A stretch of DNA of 6,854 nucleotides from Planctomycetota bacterium (GTDB taxonomy: Bacteria; Planctomycetota; Phycisphaerae; WQYP01): contig JAKBAC010000170.1 of NCBI GenBank assembly GCA_021809365.1, forward strand, positions 1 to 6,854, in the 5' to 3' direction. Under the pieces are notes generated by a model, which made no database searches, was not told the DNA's origin, and saw only the letters and a list, made by a program, of their open reading frames with translations. The number at the start of each line of letters is the position of its first letter. Position 1 is the first letter of the stretch. Positions 1-4,853 of the stretch are shown one piece after another. The position numbers and the translations under genes are program-made.

Positions 1-67
1 ATTTTGGTGCCTGCTCCGTCCCCGATCCCTTTTTGTTTGCTTTGGGCTGCAAGCCACGGCAAATCAT
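1..67 (-). CDS. Possible 5' end of a gene running off the left edge
   Basis: An ATG at 65-67 is preceded at 7 bases by GAAGG (75-79) and by a promoter-like pair (117-122 and 94-99), all copied from the abiEi upstream region. The frame stays open to the window edge and begins MICRGLQPKANKKGSG. Only the first few residues resemble AbiEi (MIYRD), after which they diverge, so this is either a different short gene using a duplicated start region or the scrambled remnant of a second antitoxin gene. Twenty-two codons are too few to judge coding potential. The stretch at 1-30 (GTGCCTGCTCCGTCCCC) has the look of dispersed repeat DNA, which argues against a real gene. Confidence 0.2.
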   Translation of the reverse strand, partial: MICRGLQPKANKKGSGTEQAPK

Positions 68-125
68 GCACAAACCTTCGAAATATTTTAGGGATTATGC
101 AACCATGCCCGCCAAATGTCCAATA
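55..125 (-). repeat. Duplicated abiEi promoter-leader-start (copy 1)
   Basis: Aligning 61-125 with 2146-2210 gives 54 of 65 identical bases with no gaps (constant offset 2085). Conserved on the minus strand are TGGACA (117-122), a 17-base spacer, CATAAT (94-99), an AT-rich leader, GAAGG (75-79) and ATG (65-67). Six of the 11 mismatches fall in the promoter spacer, so the putative functional blocks are better conserved than the DNA between them. Together with 281-340 this forms one larger repeat that flanks the abiE genes as a direct duplication. Confidence 0.8.
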
Positions 126-146
126 ATAGACGTCCAATAATAGACG
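119..146. repeat. 14-bp perfect tandem duplication
   Basis: TCCAATAATAGACG occurs at 119-132 and again, identical, at 133-146. It begins inside the -35-like element of the duplicated promoter, so a second CCAATAATAGAC block sits just upstream of it. Copy 2 of the promoter (2202-2210) has only the first bases of this unit, so the duplication is specific to the left copy. Confidence 0.85.
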
Positions 147-159
147 CAACCTCCGCCCC

Positions 160-284
160 GGCGGGCGTGGCAATATTTCCGGGCAAGCGGCGAAATCGAC
201 GGCATCAATGCCGGCGCTAAGAGAATGGTTCCTCTTGGAAACTCGCACTCCAGCGGCCTGCCCGGATTTATTGCCACGCCCGCC
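160..284. repeat. Long inverted repeat, REP/MITE-like
   Basis: The arms are 160-184 and 260-284: 23 of 25 bases pair, with core GGCGTGGCAAT followed by an A/T triplet and TCCGGGC. The 75 bases between them hold small hairpins (GGCA/TGCC near 201-210 and AAGAG/CTCTT at 219-236). Compared with the second copy of the surrounding repeat (2140-2303), this copy is about 122 bases longer, which matches an inserted palindromic element. No transposase is encoded. A lone arm with 20 of 21 core bases lies at 3262-3282, so the sequence belongs to a dispersed family. It could equally be an exported RNA hairpin; nothing distinguishes these. Confidence 0.65.
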
Positions 285-340
285 CCGGCACGTTTGTTTA
301 CGTTGATTTGAGTTGTTTCCAATTTGGAAATAGCTGCGGC
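281..340. repeat. Upstream block of the abiE-flanking repeat (copy 1)
   Basis: Matches 2244-2303 at 47 of 60 positions without gaps; the first 18 bases are identical. Both copies keep a 7-bp stem of the form TGTTTCC-5 nt-GGAAAYA (here 314-320/326-332, loop 321-325). One base pair changes from G-C to G-U between copies, so the hairpin is kept although the bases differ. It lies upstream of the duplicated minus-strand promoter, about 160 bases further away than in the other copy because of the inserted inverted repeat. Confidence 0.7.
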
Positions 341-873
341 GTTTCTGGAACCTGGGAACCTGGAACCTGGAATTGAGCATCTGGCATCTGGCATTTAGCA
401 GCGCAGCGTGTCAAAACCTTCTAACTCCTAACTCCTGCGTGCTCGTCCAACCCGTAGTTTGGAATCTGGAATTAATGTTGGCCGCAGATTTATCTGCCGG
501 GCGGGGTTCTGATCCACAGATTGACACCGATTGACACAGATTTACGGGCAGGCCGCGTATTCTTGTGTTCCCAATCGCCAGAATAGAAGGCTGGGTCCAT
601 CCGTGCAATTGGTGGAACATGCGTCCCGGCGGAAACAGCATATACGCGATAAAAAGTTTTTTTAATCTGTTCATTCCCTCTCCGGGGGCGGCTGCCAGTG
701 TTTCGCCTTAATGTTTCAGATCGCCGCCACGCCGCGACCTTCACGTGGCCACGAGAGAGAACCTGCAGCCAAGCCGCTGGACGCGTTGATTTCACAGTTT
801 ATAACCCCAGTTGACTGCGACGAGTGCACGGATACCGTACGGAAAACCGGGAAATGAAAAGCTGCAGGCGTTG
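341..873. other. Gene-free stretch with runs of short direct repeats
   Basis: No convincing gene on either strand. It holds several distinct imperfect tandem runs: GGAACCT/GGGAACCT units at 345-372, GCATCTG units at 377-396, CTAACTC/CTAACTCC units at 421-435, a GGAATCT/GGAATT pair at 461-473, and GATTGACAC units at 518-537. A T-run at 656-662 has no strong stem before it, so I do not call a terminator. CCGTACGG at 836-843 is an 8-bp palindrome just beyond the 3' end of the broken toxin gene. The open frames across here have no recognisable domains and pass through the repeats. Confidence 0.6.
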
Positions 874-1533
874 CTATCTTTCAACAGCCTGCACTTGCAA
901 CCAGAAATTACGCAAAACTTTAATAGCCGTGGACAGGGTGGCAGCCTGCAACTGTGCCTCGGCTGCAAGCGACGCGAAATTCTCGTCCCATAGGAGGGGC
1001 GGATCAGGAAGTTCCAGGGGGATGGGATGTGTGTTGCGCCGAAAAAATGTTCTTTCCACAGCAATAGCGACGTCTGCTGGTTGGATGCTGTGCATCTCGA
1101 TCAACAGTACCATATCCACCAAGTCCTTGGTCCGCGTGTTGACGCGATCTGTCCAAAGATGAGTATAAGCGTGCAGCTTTTCAGCAAACTGCTGCGGCGT
1201 TGAAATAGCCAGAACCATTGCCGGGCGAATACCGGCGAATGCCAACAAATCGTCGCCTGCCAGTGTTTCGGGTGTTCCGCCAGTCTCATCACCAAAACCC
1301 AGATCAATGTCCCGTGTTGTGCGAGCGCGGGGACGCTATCGCAACTCCATGGCATAGCCGCCCTTGAGCAACCATGGTGGATGCGGTTGTGCAAACAGCC
1401 GCGCCAACAACCTCTCGATCACGAGTTTGAGTCGCAGAGTGTTCAGTGCAATGCCCCGTTGCGCAGCCAGCGTCCTGAGGCGGGCCTCCAACGAAGTTTT
1501 GAATGCAATTGGATCGGTGAAAGATTTAGCCAT
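874..1533 (-). pseudogene. abiEii: AbiEii-type nucleotidyltransferase toxin, broken
   Basis: Remnant of the toxin of a type IV AbiE toxin-antitoxin pair, a nucleotidyltransferase that blocks growth until neutralised by AbiEi. The ATG at 1531-1533 lies one base after the abiEi stop. The N-terminal part reaches WLLKGGYAMELR and then hits an in-frame TAG at 1336-1338. The same frame continues with RPRARTTRDIDL, so the GG and D-x-D catalytic motif is split by the stop. Directly after DIDL it jumps to GFGDE and then LLAFAGIRP, QQFAEKLHAY (about 1170-1200) and NTRTKDLVD (about 1112-1140), the usual C-terminal motifs, ending at TAG 874-876. About 219 codons remain, against roughly 280-300 for the family, and what is missing lies between the catalytic Asp pair and the FAGI motif. 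Two independent lesions indicate a dead gene. Family assignment is firm. Confidence 0.85.
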
Positions 1534-1534
1534 G

Positions 1535-2152
1535 TCATGTTGCTCGTTCGATGGATGCCAGGATTTTTCTAAGTCGGGAGGCTGCTGGCCGAGCCAAAGT
1601 GCCGTTGGAAAGGGCGGCCATGCGTATCAGGCCGCGTTGGAGCGAATCCTTTACCGCTCGGCGGAGTTGCTCGTCTGCCAAGGTCACATCCTCCGCGGCG
1701 TCGAGGAGTGTTCTTAGTGGTGTGGTTACAGAAAAACCCTCGCGCCGGTCGATGTCCCGTTCTTCGATCCAGGCCTTGTGAAGGATGCATTCCCCCGGCG
1801 GTTGCTTGCGAAAGGATGGTGGCACGGTCAGGTGAACGCGCCGCGGCAGCACGTCGCTAAGTTGATGCAGGAACAGAGCAGTGGCATGGGATACAACGGC
1901 CTGCGGTCGGTCATGCCTGTCACGACTCCAAAGCGCCAGCCTTACAAGGTCGTCGTGTTCAGCGTACCCTGAGAGGGACATCCTGTAGATGCCATGGCCG
2001 GCGCGTACGAAGTTGCCAACGTGAAGGTGGTAGCTCAGGTGGGAATAGCCGTACCCAACTCCCGACGCCTGCTTGGCGGTAAAATATCCCGCCTGATGGC
2101 CAGCCACGGCAGAGAGCGCACGGAGAGAATTATGTGTGTCACGGTAGATCAT
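1535..2152 (-). CDS. abiEi: AbiEi-family type IV antitoxin, transcriptional regulator
   Basis: A 205-residue protein. Residues 1-60 form the winged helix-turn-helix typical of AbiEi (AGYFTAKQASGVGYGYSHLSYHL, then GNFVRAGHGIYRM). Residues 86-110 (VVSHATALFLHQLSDVLPRRVHLTV) and the segment around SVTTPLRTLLDAAED (141-155) match the C-terminal antitoxin domain. In studied systems AbiEi counters the AbiEii nucleotidyltransferase and represses its own promoter by binding inverted repeats. I chose the ATG at 2150-2152 because GAAGG (2160-2164) lies 7 bases upstream; a TTG two codons earlier would be too close to it. The stop TGA (1535-1537) is one base from the toxin ATG, the usual coupled layout. 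The antitoxin looks intact although its toxin is broken, so it is an orphan and may persist as a regulator or an anti-toxin for a related locus. Confidence 0.9.
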   Translation of the reverse strand: MIYRDTHNSLRALSAVAGHQAGYFTAKQASGVGYGYSHLSYHLHVGNFVRAGHGIYRMSLSGYAEHDDLVRLALWSRDRHDRPQAVVSHATALFLHQLSDVLPRRVHLTVPPSFRKQPPGECILHKAWIEERDIDRREGFSVTTPLRTLLDAAEDVTLADEQLRRAVKDSLQRGLIRMAALSNGTLARPAASRLRKILASIERAT

Positions 2153-2210
2153 ACACAAACCTTCAAAATATTTTAAGGATTATGCAGCCAAAACTTGCAA
2201 ATGTCCAATA
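2140..2210 (-). repeat. Duplicated abiEi promoter-leader-start (copy 2)
   Basis: Partner of 55-125, same orientation, 2085 bases away. It contains the first codons, ribosome binding site and promoter of abiEi. Homology stops inside the coding region near codon 5, so the duplicated unit is essentially the control region and not the gene. Confidence 0.8.
2179..2207 (-). promoter_or_regulatory. Predicted sigma-70 promoter of abiEi
   Basis: Minus strand TGGACA (2202-2207, 5 of 6 to TTGACA), 17-base spacer, CATAAT (2179-2184, 5 of 6 to TATAAT). Transcription would begin near 2172, giving a leader of about 20 bases to the ATG. Both boxes and the exact spacing recur in copy 1 at 94-122, which supports them as functional. 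No clear inverted-repeat operator for AbiEi overlaps the boxes; the hairpin at 2277-2295 lies about 70 bases upstream. Confidence 0.6.
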
Positions 2211-2243
2211 GGAAAGAGAATCTTCGCCGTACGCGCATGCCCC

Positions 2244-2303
2244 CGCCCCGGCACGTTTGTTCGGGCTGATCGGAGCTGTTTCCATTTCGGAAACAACTGG
2301 GGG
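2244..2303. repeat. Upstream block of the abiE-flanking repeat (copy 2)
   Basis: Partner of 281-340 (47 of 60 identical). The hairpin here is TGTTTCC (2277-2283), loop 2284-2288, GGAAACA (2289-2295), fully paired over 7 bp. In this copy only 33 bases separate the block from the promoter repeat, against 155 in copy 1. Confidence 0.7.
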
Positions 2304-2318
2304 GCGATGCACAGCCAA

Positions 2319-2370
2319 CTGCCGGGGGGCGCAATTCGGATTTCAAAACCAGCCAGTGGTTTTCCGGCAG
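2319..2370. other. Nested hairpin in intergenic DNA
   Basis: The inner stem is AAAACCA (2345-2351) with TGGTTTT (2357-2363), loop GCCAG. It abuts an outer stem CTGCCGG (2319-2325) with CCGGCAG (2364-2370). Both stems are perfect 7-mers. The left side has 19 unpaired bases between the stems. It is not a canonical terminator because no T-run follows either arm; it could be a structured RNA, a decayed palindromic element or a protein-binding site. Confidence 0.45.
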
Positions 2371-2501
2371 GAAGAGAAACGGGGCGCAGCTACTTCATCT
2401 TGAGCCACTGCCCGTCCCCGCCGCAACCACCCCACCAACCCGCGAGCCGATCCCCAAATTTCACCTAATCGCCAACCCCAAATGCACCGCTCATTACTGA
2501 A

Positions 2502-2530
2502 TGTACTGATCAATACTGATCAATACTGAA
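2502..2530. repeat. 10-bp tandem repeat, about three units
   Basis: CAATACTGAT at 2511-2520 is followed by CAATACTGAA at 2521-2530 and preceded by the partial unit TGTACTGAT at 2502-2510. TACTGATCA within it is partly palindromic (TGATCA). Confidence 0.75.
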
Positions 2531-2594
2531 CCCACCGCCCAATATCCCAACCCCCAAACAGCATCCCGCATCCAGAAAAATGTTAGCCGGCATA

Positions 2595-2621
2595 TTTATC
2601 AGCCGAACAAACCAAAAACGC
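2595..2621. repeat. 27-bp direct repeat, copy 1
   Basis: TTTATC, one variable base, then GCCGAACAAACCAAAAACGC. The second copy begins 78 bases later at 2673 and differs only at the variable base. Confidence 0.85.
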
Positions 2622-2672
2622 CGATCCAGCGCCTTCCTCCATTTTATTCATTACCCATTACCCACTGTCCAT

Positions 2673-2699
2673 TTTATCTGCCGAACAAACCAAAAACGC
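2673..2699. repeat. 27-bp direct repeat, copy 2
   Basis: Same 27 bases as 2595-2621 with one substitution. The second copy is followed by AGCGCAGCGCTGC, which contains the palindrome GCAGCGCTGC (2702-2711). The first copy is followed by CGATCCAGCGCC instead, so identity ends sharply. Confidence 0.85.
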
Positions 2700-2763
2700 A
2701 GCGCAGCGCTGCAATAATACACTCTCTGATTTTGCTTCGGAACGCACACCGGCCCCGTCGCCG

Positions 2764-3129
2764 TTAGATGTCCATGGCAAAATGCCACTTGGCCCCGGTT
2801 GACTGTGCTTTCCGCAAAATATCTTGGCAGTGTGCTAGGTCTCGGATGAGTTCCTCCGCGTTCTCCACCGCTTCCGGATTGGCGTGAAGGTGCGCGATGA
2901 CGACCGCTAGCCAGTCGATTCCCTCCTGCGGATCGAACCACGGGATTTCGGTTTCCTCATAGCCCGGAGGACACAAATCGTTCTGGGCGGCGTAACTAAA
3001 CAGTTCATAAACGCTCTTGATTTTCAGTCGGCCCGAAACCGAGTCAAGATATTTACCCGCGTCGGCAAAGGCGCTGCTCTCAAAGCCGAGATCAGGGATG
3101 TTGGGTTCGAGTTCCATGTAGAATTGCAT
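2764..3129 (-). CDS. Hypothetical acidic protein, 121 residues
   Basis: I do not recognise the family with certainty. The protein is soluble and acidic, with no signal peptide or membrane segment. Features in order: N-terminal PNIPDLGFESSAFADAGKYLD (about 9-29), a middle stretch ending in PPGYEETEIPWFDPQEGIDWL (about 54-74), then two helices (WLAVVIAHLHANPEAVENAEELIRDL and DILRKAQST) and an end reading KWHFAMDI. The W-F-D-P-x-x-G-x-D-W motif looks like a conserved core. The ATG at 3127-3129 has AAGGAAG 4 bases upstream and a good promoter behind that, so it is probably a real single-gene unit; a second ATG four codons in is possible. Size and acidity would suit an immunity or regulatory partner protein, but this is a guess. 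Confidence 0.75.
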   Translation of the reverse strand: MQFYMELEPNIPDLGFESSAFADAGKYLDSVSGRLKIKSVYELFSYAAQNDLCPPGYEETEIPWFDPQEGIDWLAVVIAHLHANPEAVENAEELIRDLAHCQDILRKAQSTGAKWHFAMDI

Positions 3130-3201
3130 GGCACTTCCTTGTTACGAAAAGCTAACGGCTCACAAGGCAATCTCCCTCATGCTCCCCCCAGCCTGTGTGC
3201 T

Positions 3202-3229
3202 ATTCTAATTCACGGCCGTCGCCGGTCAA
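3202..3229 (-). promoter_or_regulatory. Predicted sigma-70 promoter of the 121-residue gene
   Basis: Minus strand TTGACC (3224-3229, 5 of 6), 16-base spacer, TAGAAT (3202-3207, 5 of 6). Transcription would begin near 3195, leaving a leader of about 65 bases before the ATG. It lies in the gap behind the oxidoreductase gene, so the small gene is likely transcribed separately from that operon. Confidence 0.6.
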
Positions 3230-3261
3230 CTTCGGCTGGCAGTTACCACTGCGCGGCCTCA

Positions 3262-3282
3262 GGCGTGGCAATTTTTCCGGGC
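3262..3282. repeat. Lone arm of the 160-284 inverted repeat
   Basis: GGCGTGGCAAT followed by TTTTCCGGGC matches 164-184 at 20 of 21 positions and the reverse complement of 260-280 nearly as well. It sits 20 bases past the stop of the oxidoreductase gene, a common place for dispersed palindromic units. Its mate arm is not seen nearby. Confidence 0.6.
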
Positions 3283-3301
3283 TGCCTGGATGGCCGGCGT
3301 G

Positions 3302-4837
3302 TTACCGGTTCAGTTTCAGCAGGAGTGCCAGCAGCTTTTTGGCGCGGGGGGTCAGGCGGGTGCGGTTGAATTTGTCGCCGGCGCGTTTAATTACTTCGGC
3401 CTGTGTGGGATAGGGATGGATTACTGAGCCGATGTTTCCCAGTGATACGCCCGCGCTTATCGCCAGGGTAAGTTCTGAGATCATGTCACCGGCGTGATCG
3501 GCCACCAGTGTGGCACCAAGAATGCGTCCGGATTTTTTTTGCACATGCACCTTGAGAAATCCCCCGGTTTGCGCGTCCAAAACAGCACGATCCACCTCCT
3601 CAAGGCCAACCATGATGGTTTCCATGGCGAGGCCTTTGGCTTGTGCCTCGGCGGGATACAGCCCGACATGCGCTATCTCGGGTTGGGTATACGTGCACCA
3701 GGGAATCGTCAGCGAACTAACTTTTTTTCTTCCAAAAAACAGGGCGTTCTGTATGACGATGCGCGCCATGGCGTCGGCGGTATGGGTGAATTTACTGGGA
3801 AAGCAGATATCTCCGGCGGCAAATATTCTGCGATTGGCAGTTCGCAGGTGATCATCCACATGGACCCCGGACTTTGCATCATACCGAACCCCGGCGGCCT
3901 CCAGGTTCAGATGTTCTATATTAGGTGCCCGGCCAACCGCGATGAGTATTTCATCGAATGCCTCAACCGTGGATTTCTCCGAGCCTTGAAGGGTCAGGAG
4001 TTTTTCAGAGCCTTGTCGCACTACGTTCGTGATGCGGCAATCGCGGTTGATCTGCACGCCGTCGTCAAGCAATGCGCGTTCTATCACTGCAGCCGCATCG
4101 CGATCTTCGCGAACCAGCAATTGCTTTTGCTGTTCAAACAGCGTGACCTGTGAGCCAAAGCGGGCAAACGCCTGCGCCAGTTCACAGCCGATGGGGCCGG
4201 CTCCGATCACCGCCAGTCGCGGCGGCAGCGTCGTGAGCGAAAAGACGGTTTCGTTGGTCAGATAGCCGGCGTCCCTGATTCCCGGAATTGGAAGTTCAAC
4301 CGCCCTGGCACCGGTGGCGATAACCGCTTTGGCAAAACGCAGTTGTTGCTTGCCCACATTGATGCACGTGCCGCTTTTAAAGACGCCTTGGCCGAAAAAC
4401 ACATCCACATTCAAATCTTGAAATCGCCGGGCGGAATCGTGGTGGCTGATCCCCGCGCGCAGTTTCCTCATGCGTTCCATGATGGCGGGAAAATCGGTGC
4501 TGCTACCGCCATGAAGCAAAACGCCAAGGGCACCGCTGCGCCGCACGTCTGCACACGCCCGAGCCGCACGAATCAGGGCCTTGGACGGTACGCACCCCAC
4601 ATTCAGGCAGTCACCGCCCATTAAATCCTTTTCAATCAGGGCGACGCCGGCACCCAATCCCGCGGCCCCGGCGGCGGCTACCAGGCCCGCAGTGCCCGCG
4701 CCAATTACCACCAGATCGTAGCGCGGCTTGGGTTCCGGATTTTGCCAGTCCGACGGATGAACATTGGCCGCCAGTTCGCGGTTATGTTGATCAAAAGGGT
4801 TTAGTGCGGCAAGTAAATCTGTTGCTGTGTTATCCAC
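3302..4837 (-). CDS. MerA-like FAD-dependent pyridine nucleotide-disulfide oxidoreductase
   Basis: A 511-residue cytoplasmic flavoprotein of the class I disulfide reductase family, moving electrons from NAD(P)H through FAD to a redox-active cysteine pair. Visible motifs, numbered from the GTG start: FAD-binding GAGTAG (46-51), redox disulfide CLNVGCVPSK (Cys77, Cys82), NAD(P)-binding GAGPIG (212-217), second FAD motif AAGD (340-343), and a dimerisation-domain end with YPTQAE (476-481). There Tyr takes the place of the His of glutathione reductase, as in MerA. True MerA features are missing: no N-terminal heavy-metal domain and no C-terminal vicinal cysteines (it ends LLKLNR). So the substrate is unlikely to be mercury, despite the usual database name. 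I chose GTG 4835-4837 because GAGAAAGGA lies 9 bases upstream. A TTG start at 4868-4870 gives 522 residues and would overlap the upstream gene by 17 bases. The gene follows the VTT-DUF547 gene by 16 bases, one operon. Confidence 0.93.
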   Translation of the reverse strand: MDNTATDLLAALNPFDQHNRELAANVHPSDWQNPEPKPRYDLVVIGAGTAGLVAAAGAAGLGAGVALIEKDLMGGDCLNVGCVPSKALIRAARACADVRRSGALGVLLHGGSSTDFPAIMERMRKLRAGISHHDSARRFQDLNVDVFFGQGVFKSGTCINVGKQQLRFAKAVIATGARAVELPIPGIRDAGYLTNETVFSLTTLPPRLAVIGAGPIGCELAQAFARFGSQVTLFEQQKQLLVREDRDAAAVIERALLDDGVQINRDCRITNVVRQGSEKLLTLQGSEKSTVEAFDEILIAVGRAPNIEHLNLEAAGVRYDAKSGVHVDDHLRTANRRIFAAGDICFPSKFTHTADAMARIVIQNALFFGRKKVSSLTIPWCTYTQPEIAHVGLYPAEAQAKGLAMETIMVGLEEVDRAVLDAQTGGFLKVHVQKKSGRILGATLVADHAGDMISELTLAISAGVSLGNIGSVIHPYPTQAEVIKRAGDKFNRTRLTPRAKKLLALLLKLNR

Positions 4838-4853
4838 GCGGGCAAGTCCTTTC

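Larger units (their letters stand above)
2304..2763. other. Gene-free stretch, repeats and a nested hairpin
   Basis: No gene on either strand that I can support. From left to right: a nested hairpin (2319-2370), a C-rich plus strand (about 2405-2480 and 2530-2560), a 10-bp tandem run (2502-2530), the first copy of a 27-bp direct repeat (2595-2621), CATTACCC units (2649-2663), and the second copy of the 27-bp repeat (2673-2699). The stretch separates the abiE locus from the 121-residue gene and contains no promoter I would stand behind. Confidence 0.6.

Noticed and set aside
640..665. T-run at 656-662 as a Rho-independent terminator
   Set aside because: No stable GC stem immediately upstream and no plus-strand gene to terminate.
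411..674. 87-codon minus-strand frame starting MNRLKKLFIAYMLF
   Set aside because: A purine-rich GAGAGGGA lies too close to the ATG, and the frame runs through short tandem repeats after about 40 codons. No recognisable domain.
341..700. Repeat runs as a CRISPR array
   Set aside because: Units are 7-10 bp, tandem, and differ from run to run; no 24-40 bp repeats with unique spacers and no cas genes.
692..1270. 14-base match CTGCCAGTGTTTCG at 692-705 and 1257-1270
   Set aside because: One such match is not unexpected by chance in a window of this size and the flanks do not align.
1336..1338. TAG in the toxin gene as a recoded or read-through codon
   Set aside because: The gene also lacks the segment between the DID motif and the FAGI motif, so decay is the simpler explanation; no pyrrolysine or read-through signal is evident.
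1..2303. abiE locus as a composite mobile element bounded by the direct repeats
   Set aside because: The repeats contain promoter and start codon rather than terminal inverted repeats, and there is no transposase or integrase; simple duplication is enough.
2391..2540. Minus-strand open frame rich in Trp and Gly ending GDGQWLKMK-stop
   Set aside because: About 49 codons with no start, arising from C-rich low-complexity DNA; no family resemblance I can defend.
3494..4153. Long plus-strand open frame (219 codons)
   Set aside because: Lies wholly antisense to the oxidoreductase gene, shows no domain, and is explained by codon bias of the real gene.
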